A stretch of 64,000 bases of DNA from Nitrospirillum pindoramense (GCF_007827955.1 NZ_VITR01000007.1:124001-188000); one strand, 5' to 3'. Positions 38,608 through 48,199 are shown, numbered from the stretch's first letter. Program-made: numbers and translations. The notes: generated by a model not told the origin, from the sequence alone.

Positions 38608-39423
38608 ATGTCTTTTTTGCAGACCCTGATCTTCGCGATCATCCAGGGCATCACCGAGCTTTTCCCCATCAGCAGCGTGGCCCACGGGGTGCTGACGCCC
38701 TTCCTGCTGGGCTGGGGCCTGGACCAGGCGTTCCTCAAGGAACACTTCCTGCCCTATCTGGTGATGCTGCACCTGGGCACGGCCACCGCCCTGCTGGTGT
38801 TCTTCTGGCGTGACTGGATCAACCTGCTGACGGGCGTGATCAAGGGCGGCGAGGATCGCCGCGTGCTGGCCCTGCTGGTGGTGGGCACCATCCCCGCCGC
38901 CATCCTGGGCCTGGCCTTCGAAAAGGTGCTGCGCGCCGCCTTCAGCGACCCAGCCAACGCCGCCCTGTTCCTGATTGTGAACGGCTTCCTGCTGTTCTTC
39001 GGCGAGCGTCTGCGCGGGCGGGGAGACCGCACCCTGGCGCAGTTGGGCTTCGGCCAGGCGCTGCTGATCGGCCTGGCCCAGTCCCTGGCCCTGATTCCCG
39101 GCTTCTCCCGCTCCGGCGCCAGCATGGTGGCGGGCTTCTGGGCGGGCCTGCGCCATGAGGAGGCGGCGCGCTTCTCCATGCTGCTGGCCACCCCCATCAT
39201 CGCCGGCGCCAGCCTGCTGGTGGTGCCCAAGATGCTGCGCCAGGCCGAGGGCGACGTGATCCAGAGCGCGCTGGTGGGCGGCGCCGTGTCAGGCGTCTGC
39301 GCCCTGGCGGCAGTCTGGGCCCTGATGCGCTGGTTCAAGCGCCACGAGGTCGACGCCATGCGCCCCTTCGCCTTCTATTGCTGGGCCCTGGGCGCCGTCG
39401 TGCTGGGGATGGTCTATATCTAA
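38608..39423 (+). CDS. uppP: undecaprenyl-diphosphatase
   Basis: 271 aa, polytopic. Dephosphorylates undecaprenyl-PP to recycle the lipid carrier for peptidoglycan and LPS; overproduction gives bacitracin resistance. BacA/UppP signatures: QGITELFPISSVAHGVL (active-site E and S) and LALIPGFSRSGASMVAGFWAGL (PGxSRSG with catalytic Arg). Multiple hydrophobic segments throughout. Converges with the NDUFA9-like gene across a strong terminator. Confidence 0.97.
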   Translation: MSFLQTLIFAIIQGITELFPISSVAHGVLTPFLLGWGLDQAFLKEHFLPYLVMLHLGTATALLVFFWRDWINLLTGVIKGGEDRRVLALLVVGTIPAAILGLAFEKVLRAAFSDPANAALFLIVNGFLLFFGERLRGRGDRTLAQLGFGQALLIGLAQSLALIPGFSRSGASMVAGFWAGLRHEEAARFSMLLATPIIAGASLLVVPKMLRQAEGDVIQSALVGGAVSGVCALAAVWALMRWFKRHEVDAMRPFAFYCWALGAVVLGMVYI

Positions 39424-39464
39424 GAAGTGCCCCGCACCCGAATCGGCCCCCGAATCGCACAACG

Positions 39465-39500
39465 AAAAGGGCGCCTCCCGGCTGGGAAGGCGCCCTTTCC
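39465..39500. terminator. bidirectional terminator between uppP and the SDR gene
   Basis: An 11-bp stem AAAGGGCGCCT/AGGCGCCCTTT (39466-39476 with 39488-39498). A-rich 5' and T-rich 3' arms suit both converging genes. Confidence 0.75.
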
Positions 39501-39541
39501 ATTCAGATCCCGATCCGCCGTCCGGCGTCTAAGGGAATCTC

Positions 39542-40549
39542 TCAATAATGCGTGCCGTGGGCGTCGACCTTGGTCAGCTGCGGCAGGGACGGGCCCTGGC
39601 GGTGGGTACCGTAACGGCCGCCGACCTGGAAGCGATCCAGATAGGTGGGCAGGATCACCTCGGCGGCGGTGGGCGCCACGCCGAGGTCGGCCAGGCCCGG
39701 CAGCTTGCCGGACAGGACATTGTCGCTCTTCAGCAGGATGACCTGGTCACGGGTCAGCGGCTTGCCCGGCACCATCTCCAGGAAGGCGGCCTGCAGGCTG
39801 GCCAGCCCCCACGGGATGGAGATCAGGCGGGTCTTGCGGCCCGTCAGGTCCAGCGTCAGCTGGATCAGCTCACGGAAGCTATAGGCGCGTGGGCCGCCCA
39901 GCTCATAGGTCTTGCCCTCGGCGCCGGCGCGGGTGGCGGCGTTGACGATGGCGTCGGCGACGTCACCGACATAGACCGGCTGGAAGCGGGTGGCGCCGCC
40001 GCCGATCAGCGGAACGAAGGGCAGCGTCTTCGCCATGCCGGCGAAACGGTTGAAGAAGTTGTCCTCGGGTCCGAACACCACGCTGGGGCGCAGGATGGTG
40101 GCCTCGGGGAACACGGCGCGCACCGCCTGCTCACCCGCCGCCTTGCTGCGGGAATAGGCGGAGCGGGAGTTGGCATCCACGCCCAGGGCGGATACATGCA
40201 CCAGACGGGCGACATCGGCACCCTTGGCCAGGCGGGCGATGCGGCCGGCGGCCTCGGTATGCACCAGGTCGAAGCGCTGGCGGCGGCCGCTCTCGGCCAA
40301 GATGCCCATCAGGTTGATGACGACATCGGCGCCCTCGATGGCGCGGGCGACGGAGGCGTCGTCGGCGACATCCACGGCCATCGGGACGATCTGGCCCACG
40401 GCGCCGTTGGTCTTGAGGAAGGCGGCCTCACCCGGGTGGCGGGCGGGCACACGGATGACGCAGCCCGTCTTGGCCAGGCGCCGGATGACATGGCGGCCGA
40501 TGAAGCCGGCCCCGCCGAACACGGTGGCGATACGAATGCTAGTGCCCAT
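39542..40549 (-). CDS. complex I NDUFA9-like NAD(P)-binding protein (atypical SDR)
   Basis: 335 aa from ATG 40549; a longer frame to 40753 lacks family sequence. N-terminal Rossmann motif VFGGAGFIGRHVIRRLAKTG, then DVVINLMGILAESGRR, VHVSALGVDANSRSAYSRSK (atypical active site), and PSVVFGPEDNFFNRFAGMA. This is the pattern of the complex I assembly/accessory NDUFA9 family in alphaproteobacteria. In those bacteria it sits near uppP in many genomes, as here. Probable role: NADPH-binding accessory or quinone-linked protein; not proven. Confidence 0.88.
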   Translation of the reverse strand: MGTSIRIATVFGGAGFIGRHVIRRLAKTGCVIRVPARHPGEAAFLKTNGAVGQIVPMAVDVADDASVARAIEGADVVINLMGILAESGRRQRFDLVHTEAAGRIARLAKGADVARLVHVSALGVDANSRSAYSRSKAAGEQAVRAVFPEATILRPSVVFGPEDNFFNRFAGMAKTLPFVPLIGGGATRFQPVYVGDVADAIVNAATRAGAEGKTYELGGPRAYSFRELIQLTLDLTGRKTRLISIPWGLASLQAAFLEMVPGKPLTRDQVILLKSDNVLSGKLPGLADLGVAPTAAEVILPTYLDRFQVGGRYGTHRQGPSLPQLTKVDAHGTHY

Positions 40550-40855
40550 CCTCTTAGACCCTCTGCCCACTGAACGATTGACCCGCCGGACCCGTTGGTT
40601 CCAGCCACCCCGCATGCGGGCGGAGGTGGGACCGGGGCCGGCGGCGGCCGAAGACCCAAGCTTATAGCGAAGCCGGCGGGCCAGGGCTAGGCGCTTGGAA
40701 TGCAAGGGGGAGGACGCGCCCATGCGCGTGTGCGTGCGTGTGCACGTGAGCACCTCACTGGGTCGCCCGGGGACCGCCGGCTAGGCCGCCGGGCGGGCGC
40801 TGGCCCACCTCCGGCGGCGACGTCACAAAAAACGGAAAATCCCAAAAGAAGAGTA

Positions 40856-40884
40856 TTGACAGGCCCCGGCCATAATCGTACTTA
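40856..40884 (+). promoter_or_regulatory. sigma-70 promoter of tRNA-Leu copy 1
   Basis: -35 TTGACA (40856-40861), a 17-bp spacer, -10 TACTTA (40879-40884). The mature tRNA starts 14 nt after the -10. Spacer and boxes are repeated before copy 2. Confidence 0.8.
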
Positions 40885-40897
40885 AGCGGCCCGCGCT

Positions 40898-40984
40898 GCC
40901 CAGGTGGCGGAATTGGTAGACGCGCAGGTTTCAGGTACCTGTGGCAGAGATGTCGTGGAAGTTCGAGTCTTCTCCTGGGCACCA
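40898..40984 (+). tRNA. tRNA-Leu (anticodon CAG), copy 1
   Basis: 87 nt with encoded CCA. Acceptor GCCCAGG/CCTGGGC. Anticodon stem CAGGT/ACCTG with loop TTCAGGT, giving CAG. A long class II variable arm and T-loop GTTCGAGTC. Preceded by a consensus-like promoter and followed by a GC hairpin (41007-41039). Confidence 0.96.
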
Positions 40985-41006
40985 ATTACAGCGCGGGTTT
41001 AACGCA

Positions 41007-41039
41007 GGGCCGCCGTGTTCCAAATGGAACCGGCGGCCC
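41007..41039 (+). terminator. hairpin after tRNA-Leu copy 1
   Basis: GGGCCGCCG/CGGCGGCCC with an inner TTCC/GGAA stem. The T-run is weak (GTTTCT further on). The same element, slightly changed, follows copy 2 at 41348-41382. Confidence 0.55.
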
Positions 41040-41194
41040 GCGGCGTTTCTGGGGCTTGCTTCAACGCCAAAGCCTCCGCCCCCTCCCCCGAATACCTGCG
41101 CCCGGCGCCACCACCTCTGCTGAATGCCGGCGGAGGACTGTCCCTCGGCTTCAAGGCGCGATCAAAAAATATCGCCCCAGCCGAAAGAAGGGTG

Positions 41195-41223
41195 TTGACA
41201 GGCCCCGGCCATAATCGTACTTA
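41195..41223 (+). promoter_or_regulatory. sigma-70 promoter of tRNA-Leu copy 2
   Basis: TTGACA (41195-41200), a 17-bp spacer identical to that of copy 1, then TACTTA (41218-41223). Confidence 0.8.
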
Positions 41224-41236
41224 GGCGGCCCGCGCT

Positions 41237-41323
41237 GCCCAGGTGGCGGAATTGGTAGACGCGCAGGTTTCAGGTACCTGTGGCAGAGATGTCGTGGAAG
41301 TTCGAGTCTTCTCCTGGGCACCA
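41237..41323 (+). tRNA. tRNA-Leu (anticodon CAG), copy 2
   Basis: Identical to copy 1 over all 87 nt and placed exactly 339 bp downstream, with the same promoter spacer. A tandem duplication of a whole transcription unit. Confidence 0.96.
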
Positions 41324-41347
41324 ATTCAGCGCGGGTTTAAGGTCGCA

Positions 41348-41382
41348 GGGCCGCCGATGTTCCGATGGAACGCCGGCGGCCC
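41348..41382 (+). terminator. hairpin after tRNA-Leu copy 2
   Basis: GGGCCGCCG/CGGCGGCCC (41348-41356 with 41374-41382), homologous to the hairpin after copy 1 but with a two-base change in the loop region. Confidence 0.55.
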
Positions 41383-41492
41383 GCGGCGTTTCTGGGGTCC
41401 GCTTCCCAATGCGCACCCCGATACGCGCCCTTGCGGCTTCCCAGCACGCGCGGACCTTAATCGGCAGCCCCACCAGCATGAAGGACGGTATG

Positions 41493-42104
41493 ATGCCCAT
41501 CGATCTCTATGACGGCGACTTGCCCGACGGCCTGGACCTGGGCCCGGTGGTGGCCATCGATACCGAAACCATGGGCCTGAACCCGCACCGCGACCGGCTG
41601 TGCCTGATCCAGCTGTCTTCCGGCGACGGCCGCAGCCATCTGGTGCAGCTACGCCAGGGCCAGTACGACGCGCCCAACCTGAAGCGCCTGCTGACCAATC
41701 CGGACCAGTTGAAGCTGTTCCATTTCGCGCGCTTCGACATCGCCGTGCTGAACCAATACCTGGGCGTGCTGACCGCGCCGGTCTACTGCACCAAGATCGC
41801 GTCCAAGCTGGTGCGCACCTACACCGACCGCCATGGCCTGAAGGATCTGTGCCGCGACCTGCTGGGCGTGGAACTGTCCAAGCAGCAGCAGTCGTCCGAC
41901 TGGGGTGCGGAGGAGCTGACGGCCGAACAGTTGAAGTACGCCGCCTCCGACGTGCTGTACCTGCATGATATCAAGGCCAAGTTCGACGCCGTGCTGGCCC
42001 GCGAGGGGCGCACGGAATTGGCCGAGGCCTGCTTCCGCTTCCTGCCGCACCGCGCCCTGCTGGACCTGGCCGGCTGGGACGAGCCGGACATCTTCGCCCA
42101 CTGA
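41493..42104 (+). CDS. ribonuclease D-like 3'-5' exonuclease
   Basis: 203 aa from ATG 41493 (AAGGA 7 nt upstream; ATG 41490 and 41478 also in frame). DEDD exonuclease domain only: VVAIDTETMGLNPHRDRLCLI (Exo I, D and E), LKLFHFARFDIAVLNQYL (Exo II) and YAASDVLYLHDIKAKF (Exo III, Y/D). The HRDC domains of full-length RNase D are missing, which is the usual short form in alphaproteobacteria next to lptC. Processes RNA 3' ends. The adjacent tRNA pair is probably coincidental. Confidence 0.93.
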   Translation: MPIDLYDGDLPDGLDLGPVVAIDTETMGLNPHRDRLCLIQLSSGDGRSHLVQLRQGQYDAPNLKRLLTNPDQLKLFHFARFDIAVLNQYLGVLTAPVYCTKIASKLVRTYTDRHGLKDLCRDLLGVELSKQQQSSDWGAEELTAEQLKYAASDVLYLHDIKAKFDAVLAREGRTELAEACFRFLPHRALLDLAGWDEPDIFAH

Positions 42105-42290
42105 CGCGGCCGACGCCGGCGCGTCCCGGGGCCCCATCCGCATGGGTGGGTCGCGGGGCGCCCCCCTGGAAAAAGGGACGGCGCATGACGATTTGACCGT
42201 GGAATCCAGGCTCGGGTAGATTACGCCCAAGCCGGCGTGGTGCCGCGTGACATGCCCGCGCCACATTTGGCGGCCAAACCCCGTGGAACC

Positions 42291-43142
42291 ATGACCCTGC
42301 CCCCCCCTTCAGAAACCCCCGGCGCCGACCATGGCGACGTGGGCGGGATTCGGCAGCCGGCAAGCCCGGCCGGTTCCGCGCGTCCCTCTTCCAGCCCGCC
42401 CGCTCCAACCGCACCTGCCCCAGCCGCACCGGCCCCACGGGGCGGCGCCAGCGCCCGCCATACCCGCCGGGTGAACCAGGCCAAGGTGGTGCTGCCCACC
42501 CTGGCGGGATTGACCATCGCGGCCATCGCCCTGTGGCCCCTGATCAAGGAAACCACCAACCCGCGCCCCGCCGACCCCGGCACGGGGCAGCTGGAGATGT
42601 TGGACGCGCATTTCCTGGGCACGGACAAGACCGACCGCCCGGTGGAGGTGCGCGCCGACCGCGCGATGCAGGAGAGCAATCAGGACAACCTGATCGATCT
42701 TGTTTCGCCGGAGGCGGAGATCACGCTAAAGAATGGGCAGTGGGTGACCCTGAACGGGGACACCGGGCGGTACGACAAGCAGTCTGGCCACCTGACGCTG
42801 GAGGGGAGGGTCACGCTGTTCCACGACCATGGCTATGAGTTCACCACCGACAAGGCGGAAGTGGACACCAGCAAGAACATCGCCTGGGGCAACGCGCGCG
42901 TCGCCGGCCAGGGCCCCTTCGGCGACATCGACGCCGGCGGCTTCCGCATGACCGACAAGGGCAGCACCATCGTCTTCACCGGCAAGGCGCGCCTGCGCCT
43001 GGTGGAGAAGGACCGCCATACCGACGCCGCGCCCAGCGGCCCCGGCGCCATGCCCCGCATTCCGGCCCCGCCCACCCTGTCCACACCCGCTCCCTCTACC
43101 CCCAGTGCGGAACCGTCGCGGACCGGAGGCAAGCAACCTTGA
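42291..43142 (+). CDS. lptC: LPS export protein LptC
   Basis: 283 aa from ATG 42291; ATG 42252 or GTG 42237 would lengthen the Pro/Ala-rich N-terminus and no site decides. A single membrane anchor near VVLPTLAGLTIAAIALWPL, then the periplasmic LptC/OstA-like beta-jellyroll with DNLIDLVSPEAEITLKNG and TLEGRVTLFHDHGYEF. Links the LptBFG transporter to LptA for LPS transit. A Pro/Thr-rich tail overlaps the lptA start. Confidence 0.88.
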   Translation: MTLPPPSETPGADHGDVGGIRQPASPAGSARPSSSPPAPTAPAPAAPAPRGGASARHTRRVNQAKVVLPTLAGLTIAAIALWPLIKETTNPRPADPGTGQLEMLDAHFLGTDKTDRPVEVRADRAMQESNQDNLIDLVSPEAEITLKNGQWVTLNGDTGRYDKQSGHLTLEGRVTLFHDHGYEFTTDKAEVDTSKNIAWGNARVAGQGPFGDIDAGGFRMTDKGSTIVFTGKARLRLVEKDRHTDAAPSGPGAMPRIPAPPTLSTPAPSTPSAEPSRTGGKQP

Positions 43143-44200
43143 GTACCCGGTTCATGAAAACGGCCCCGCAAAAAACCGCCCCGATGATGCGCACCCTGCT
43201 GCTGGGCGGTCTGGCGGTCGCGGCCTGTGCCCTGGTCACCCTGGCGCCCGCCTCCCGCGCGGAGGAGCCCGCGGCCCAGTCTGCCGCTGAAAAGCCTGCT
43301 GCTGCGGCGAAAAAGCCTGCTGCTGAAAAGGCCACGAAGACCAAGAAAGCCGCGCCGCCCGCGCAGAACCCGGCCGTGGCCGGGGAACCCGGCCTGCTGC
43401 CCTTCACCCCGACCGAGGTAACGGCCGCCCCGCCGGGCGCCATCGACATCACCTCGGACGAGACGATGGAATGGCACAACGACCAGCTGGCGGCGGTGGC
43501 CCGCGGCCATGTCGTTGTTGTGCGGGGGGAGGACACCCTGCATTGCGACACGCTGGTGGTCTATTACCGCAAGGCCCAGGACGGCTCGACCGAGATGTAC
43601 CGCATGGCCGCCGACGGCCAGGTGGTCATGACGTCCCCCAGCCAGCAGGCCTATGGCGACCACGCCGTGTACGACGTGGACCAGGACGTGACCGTGATGA
43701 CGGGCGACCATCTGCACCTGGTCACGCGCAGCGACACCGTCTACGCCCGTGACACCCTGGAATACTGGAAACAGCAGCAGTTGCTGGTCGCGCGCGGCAA
43801 CGCCGTCGCCATCAACGACAAGGGTGACCGCATCCGCGCCGACGTGCTGGTCGGCATCATGGAACAGAACGCCGCCAAGCAGCTGGAAATGACGCGCATG
43901 GATGCCAAGGGCAACGTGCTGATCGTCACGCCCAAGGATATCGCCCGCGGCAGCGACGGCACCTATAACGTGAAGACGCGCATCGCCATCCTGACCGGCG
44001 ATGTGAAACTGACCCAGGGTCAGAACCAGGTGAACGGCCACAGGGCCGAGGTCAACAACGCCACAGGGGTCAGCCGCATGCTGCCCGACGAGACCGTCAA
44101 GGGCGGGCGCGTGCACAGCGTGCTGGTGCCCAAGCGGTCGGACCAGCCGGCCGCCCCTGCCGGCAGCACCAAACCCCCTGGCGGCGGAGCGCAGCCATGA
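43139..44200 (+). CDS. lptA: LPS transport periplasmic protein LptA
   Basis: 353 aa from TTG 43139, supported by GGAGG 9 nt upstream and a TTGA overlap with the lptC stop; ATG 43154 is the alternative. Signal sequence [20 protein letters not shown] then an Ala/Lys-rich linker ([16 protein letters not shown]). The OstA domain has [39 protein letters not shown] and [20 protein letters not shown]-type repeats. Longer than E. coli LptA because of linkers. Bridges LptC and LptD across the periplasm. Confidence 0.92.
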   Translation: MSTRFMKTAPQKTAPMMRTLLLGGLAVAACALVTLAPASRAEEPAAQSAAEKPAAAAKKPAAEKATKTKKAAPPAQNPAVAGEPGLLPFTPTEVTAAPPGAIDITSDETMEWHNDQLAAVARGHVVVVRGEDTLHCDTLVVYYRKAQDGSTEMYRMAADGQVVMTSPSQQAYGDHAVYDVDQDVTVMTGDHLHLVTRSDTVYARDTLEYWKQQQLLVARGNAVAINDKGDRIRADVLVGIMEQNAAKQLEMTRMDAKGNVLIVTPKDIARGSDGTYNVKTRIAILTGDVKLTQGQNQVNGHRAEVNNATGVSRMLPDETVKGGRVHSVLVPKRSDQPAAPAGSTKPPGGGAQP

Positions 44201-45024
44201 GCAAGACGACCGAACCCGCCAAGGCGGCGCCAAGGGACAAGGTGCCCGCCACCCCCAAGGATTCGAAAACGGAAGGCCCCCGTCTGGTGTCGGACAACCC
44301 CAACAGCGGCCTGACCGCCACCAAGCTGGGCAAGAGCTACAAGGGCCGGCCCGTCCTGCGCGATGTCAGCGTCAGTGTGCGCCGGGGCGAGGTCGTGGGC
44401 CTGCTGGGCCCCAACGGCGCCGGAAAGACCACCAGCTTCTACATCATGACCGGGCTGATCATGCCCGATTACGGCACCATCACCCTGGACGGGCTGGAGG
44501 TCACCGAGCTGCCCATGTACCGCCGCGCGCGGCTGGGCATCGGCTACCTGCCGCAGGAGGCCTCGATCTTCCGCGGCCTGACGGTGGAGAACAACATTCG
44601 CGCCGTGCTGGAGGTGGTGGAGCCCGACCGCGACAAGCGCGAAGCCACGCTGGATGAACTGCTGGCGGAGTTTTCCATCAGCCATCTGCGCCGCACCTCG
44701 GCCCTGGCGCTGTCGGGCGGTGAGCGTCGGCGCGTGGAAATCGCCCGCGCGCTGGCGTCCCAACCCAACTTCATCCTGCTGGACGAACCGTTCGCCGGCA
44801 TCGACCCCATCGCCGTGAACGACATCCGCGAGCTGGTCAGCCATCTGCGCGAGCGCGGCATCGGCGTGCTGATCACCGATCACAACGTACGCGAAACCCT
44901 GGACATCGTTGATCGCGCATACATTCTTCACGACGGTATGGTATTGATGGAGGGTGAACCGTCGGAAATCGTGGCGCACAAGGATGTGCGTCGCGTTTAT
45001 CTCGGCGAACGGTTCAGTCTGTAA
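44197..45024 (+). CDS. lptB: LPS export ABC transporter ATPase LptB
   Basis: 275 aa; ATG overlaps the lptA stop (ATGA). Walker [22 protein letters not shown]-loop [19 protein letters not shown], signature [15 protein letters not shown], Walker [15 protein letters not shown] and H-loop [10 protein letters not shown]. An N-terminal Lys/Pro-rich extension of about 35 residues precedes the core. Powers LPS extraction with LptFG, which are not in the window. Part of the lptCAB-rpoN unit. Confidence 0.97.
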   Translation: MSKTTEPAKAAPRDKVPATPKDSKTEGPRLVSDNPNSGLTATKLGKSYKGRPVLRDVSVSVRRGEVVGLLGPNGAGKTTSFYIMTGLIMPDYGTITLDGLEVTELPMYRRARLGIGYLPQEASIFRGLTVENNIRAVLEVVEPDRDKREATLDELLAEFSISHLRRTSALALSGGERRRVEIARALASQPNFILLDEPFAGIDPIAVNDIRELVSHLRERGIGVLITDHNVRETLDIVDRAYILHDGMVLMEGEPSEIVAHKDVRRVYLGERFSL

Positions 45025-45085
45025 AGCAAGTATAAGCGCATTCGCGCGATTCCATTTCGGGCCACAGTTATAATTTGGGCGGGTG

Positions 45086-46633
45086 ATGGCGCTTCAACAA
45101 CGCCTCGATCTTCGGCAGACCCAGGCGCTGGTGATGACTCCCCAGCTGCAGCAGGCAATTAAGCTGTTGCAGCTGTCCAACCTGGAGTTGGCCGACTACG
45201 TCGACCGCGAGATGGAGCAGAACCCGCTCCTGGAACGCGATGATGGCGACCGCAACCGCGATCCCGCCCCCGATGGCGTGGATCGTGAGGACCCTGTGGC
45301 GCGCGCCGACGATCAGCCCATCCGCGACACGGCCGACCTCACCGCATCCGACCGACTGGGCCCGTCCAGCGACGCGCCGCTGGACACGGATTATGAAAAC
45401 GTCTGGACCAACTCCAGCGCCGTGGACATGGCCGCCGACATGCGGGCCGACGGTGGTGGCGATGGGGGCGAGGCCTTCGGCAACTGGTCCGGTCGGGGCG
45501 GCAGTTTCGAGGACGACGAGAACTCGTTCGAGCAGACGCTGTCGGGCAGCGTCTCGCTGCGCGACCACCTGACCGAACAGATCACCATGGACATCGCCGA
45601 TCCGCTGGACCGGATGGTGGCCTTCGCGTTGATGGATTACCTGGACGAGGCCGGCTACTTCATCGGCGACATCGGAATCATCGGGGACCAGCTGGGCTGC
45701 ACCGAATCGCAGGTCGTTTCGGTACTGGAACGATTGCAGCGCCTGGACCCGGTGGGCATTTTCGCCCGGTCGCTGAAGGAATGCCTGGCCCTGCAGCTGC
45801 GCGAACTGGACCGGCTGGACCCCTGCATGCAGGCGCTGCTGGACAATCTGCCCCTGCTGGCGGCGCGCAACGTGCCGGCCCTGCTGAAGGTCTGCCAGGT
45901 CGACACCGAGGACCTGTCCGACATGGTGTCGGAGATCAAGGCGCTGAACCCGAAGCCGGCGCTGGCCTTCGACCATGAGCCGGTGCACACCGTGGTGCCG
46001 GACATCCTGATGCGCGCCCAGCCCGGCGGCGGCTGGCTGGTGGAGCTGAACAGCGACACCCTTCCCCGCGTGCTGGTCAACCAGCGCTACTACGCCCGCA
46101 TCCAGGGCGCCGCGCGCAACAAGCAGGACAAGGAGTATTTGGCCGAACAGTTCCAGTCGGCCAGCTGGCTGGTGAAGTCGTTGCACCAGCGCGCCAACAC
46201 CATCCTGAAGGTCGCAACCGAAATCGTTCGCCAGCAGGACGCGTTTTTCCTGCACGGCTTGCAGTTCCTGCGCCCCCTTATCCTTCGGGATATAGCGGAG
46301 GCGATTGGCATGCACGAATCGACGGTCAGCCGGGTGACGACCAACAAGTTCATGGCCACGCCGCGCGGCCTGTTCGAGCTGAAATACTTTTTTACATCAG
46401 CCATTTCCGGGGCTGACGGCCAGGCCGCCCACTCCGCCGAGGCGGTGCGCTACCGCATCAAGGTGCTGATCGACGCGGAGAAGCCGGACGAGATCCTTTC
46501 GGATGACCGCCTGGTCGAGATCCTTCGGGATGAGGGGATCGACATTGCACGGCGGACGGTCGCCAAGTATCGTGAAGCCATGAAGATCCCTTCCTCAGTC
46601 CAGCGTCGCCGGGAGAAGGCCCTTGGGATCTGA
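45086..46633 (+). CDS. rpoN: RNA polymerase sigma-54 factor
   Basis: 515 aa from ATG 45086 (GTG one codon earlier is less likely). Region I: LDLRQTQALVMTPQLQQAIK, an activator-interacting Gln-rich segment. Region II is acidic (DDGDRNRDPAPDG). The core-binding region follows, then the HTH (MHESTVSRVTTNKFMATPRG) and the RpoN box ARRTVAKYREAMKIPSS. Directs nitrogen-control and other enhancer-dependent promoters at -24/-12. Conserved position between lptB and hpf. Confidence 0.98.
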   Translation: MALQQRLDLRQTQALVMTPQLQQAIKLLQLSNLELADYVDREMEQNPLLERDDGDRNRDPAPDGVDREDPVARADDQPIRDTADLTASDRLGPSSDAPLDTDYENVWTNSSAVDMAADMRADGGGDGGEAFGNWSGRGGSFEDDENSFEQTLSGSVSLRDHLTEQITMDIADPLDRMVAFALMDYLDEAGYFIGDIGIIGDQLGCTESQVVSVLERLQRLDPVGIFARSLKECLALQLRELDRLDPCMQALLDNLPLLAARNVPALLKVCQVDTEDLSDMVSEIKALNPKPALAFDHEPVHTVVPDILMRAQPGGGWLVELNSDTLPRVLVNQRYYARIQGAARNKQDKEYLAEQFQSASWLVKSLHQRANTILKVATEIVRQQDAFFLHGLQFLRPLILRDIAEAIGMHESTVSRVTTNKFMATPRGLFELKYFFTSAISGADGQAAHSAEAVRYRIKVLIDAEKPDEILSDDRLVEILRDEGIDIARRTVAKYREAMKIPSSVQRRREKALGI

Positions 46634-46771
46634 ACCATGCGCCCGATGGATGGCGCATGGCGGCTGGCCTTCCCAGCGTAACGAGGCCGGCCGCGGGCTA
46701 TTGTAACGGCCGACGGCAAGGCACCACGCCGCCGCCACTCCTGGCTTCCAACCAAGCGAGACGGACAGGCC

Positions 46772-47416
46772 ATGCATATAATCGTCAAAGGCAAGCAGCT
46801 AGACGTTGGCGAGTCCCTGCGCACCCATGTCGAGACGACATTGACCGGGTTGGTCGAGAAATATTTCAGCAGTCCGATCGAGGCGACCGTCGTGCTGTCG
46901 CGCGAGGCGCACCTCTACAAGGCGGACATTCAGGCCCATGTGGGCCGCGGTATTCTTCTGCAAGCCTACGCCGAGGCCACGGAACCCTATCCCGCCTTCG
47001 ACGAGGCGGCGGAGCGCGTCGCCAAGCGGCTGCGACGGTACAAGCGTCGGCTGCGCGACCATCACCAGCGCGTCCATGGCGAGGCCGAGGCCGCCGTGCC
47101 GGCCCGCAAGTACATCATCAACGCCGACGCCCATGACGACGAGGCCGACGAAGGCGGCCATGAGGCGGGCGCCCACAATAGGCACGCGGTGAACGGCAAC
47201 GGCACCGACCACCACCCCATGATCATCGCCGAGATGCAGACCCATATCGACATGCTGACGGTCAGCGAGGCGGTGATGCGCATGGACCTGGCGGATCTGC
47301 CGGCCCTACTTTTCCGCAACCGCGCGCACGGCCACCTGAACATGGTCTACCGCCGGCCGGACGGCAATGTCGGCTGGGTCGATCCGTCCGACGGAAAATC
47401 GGCGGCAACCCACTGA
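46772..47416 (+). CDS. hpf: long-form ribosome hibernation-promoting factor
   Basis: 214 aa. N-terminal RaiA/HPF fold: MHIIVKGKQLDVGESLRTHV, VEKYFSSPIEATVVLSREAH and AAERVAKRLRRYKRRLRDHH. A His/Ala/Asp-rich linker, then the C-terminal dimerisation domain LTVSEAVMRMDLADLPALLF...GNVGWVDPSDG. Long HPF dimers form 100S ribosomes in stationary phase. Downstream of rpoN as usual and followed by ptsN. Confidence 0.95.
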   Translation: MHIIVKGKQLDVGESLRTHVETTLTGLVEKYFSSPIEATVVLSREAHLYKADIQAHVGRGILLQAYAEATEPYPAFDEAAERVAKRLRRYKRRLRDHHQRVHGEAEAAVPARKYIINADAHDDEADEGGHEAGAHNRHAVNGNGTDHHPMIIAEMQTHIDMLTVSEAVMRMDLADLPALLFRNRAHGHLNMVYRRPDGNVGWVDPSDGKSAATH

Positions 47417-47559
47417 AACGGCGAGGCCCCCGGGGTTCCCCCCATTGACCTGGGGCCGGTGATCGCCGAAGCTTGAATCGGGGGTGGGGCGGAAAAGTTT
47501 GGTAACTTTTCCGCCCTATAACACTTCAAGTGAAAGCCGGGTAAGTGAGTGTGGTGGCA

Positions 47560-48045
47560 ATGCCGTCCCAGTTTTTGTTGACGCCGATGGTCGAGTTGCT
47601 GAGGCCGGACGGCATTGTCGCCAATCTCAAGGCCTCCTCCAAAAAGCAGGTGCTGCAGGAGATGGCGAAGCGGGCCGCCGACCTGACGGGCCAGCATGAG
47701 CGGGCCATCTTCGACGTCCTGCTGGAGCGGGAGCGGCTGGGCACCACCGGCGTGGGGCGCGGCATCGCCATCCCCCACGGCAAGCTTCCGGCCCTGCCCA
47801 AGGTCTGCGCCCTTTTCGCCCGCCTGGACCGGCCGGTCGACTTCGATTCCATCGATGAACAGCCGGTGGACCTGATCTGCCTGCTGCTGGCCCCCGAATC
47901 CGCCGGCGCGGACCACCTGAAGGCCCTGGCCCTGGTGTCCCGCATGCTGCGCAACCCGCTGTTCTGCGAAAAGCTGCGCGGTGCCGATACCGCCGACGCC
48001 ATCTACGCCCTGCTGACCCACACGGAAGCCAGCAACGCGGCCTAG
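47560..48045 (+). CDS. ptsN: PTS IIA-like nitrogen-regulatory protein (EIIA-Ntr)
   Basis: 161 aa from ATG 47560; GTG 47545 and ATG 47587 are possible. The sequence from residue 10 onward (MVELLRPDGIVANLKASSKKQ) matches the usual family N-terminus. Phosphorylated histidine H73 in GRGIAIPHGKLPAL; the C-terminus has LALVSRMLRNPLFCEKLRGA. Receives phosphate from EI-Ntr (ptsP at 51.8 kb) through NPr and modulates K+ transport, kinases and nitrogen response. Repeat copy C begins 9 bp after the stop. Confidence 0.95.
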   Translation: MPSQFLLTPMVELLRPDGIVANLKASSKKQVLQEMAKRAADLTGQHERAIFDVLLERERLGTTGVGRGIAIPHGKLPALPKVCALFARLDRPVDFDSIDEQPVDLICLLLAPESAGADHLKALALVSRMLRNPLFCEKLRGADTADAIYALLTHTEASNAA

Positions 48046-48053
48046 TTCGTTTT

Positions 48054-48164
48054 CCTCGAGCGCCGGCAGGCCCGTCCGGGCCTTTGGCTGTCCTCGCTGC
48101 GCCCTTCGGTGCTCGCTCCGGCGCCCGCGGTCGCAGGCTACGGCGGCATGGGGTCATGCCGCCG
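48054..48164 (+). repeat. modular hairpin repeat, copy C (after ptsN)
   Basis: CCTCGAGCGCCGG; a 6-bp stem AGGCCC/GGGCCT with GTCC loop; TTTGGCTGTCCTCGCTGCGC; CCTTCGGTGCTCGCTCCGG; then a perfect 10-bp terminal hairpin CGGCGGCATG/CATGCCGCCG (48141-48164). The leading 12-bp stem of copies A and B is missing. Confidence 0.8.
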
Positions 48165-48199
48165 CTTGGGCCGTGTTGCCAATTTGGCCGCTGGTTGCC

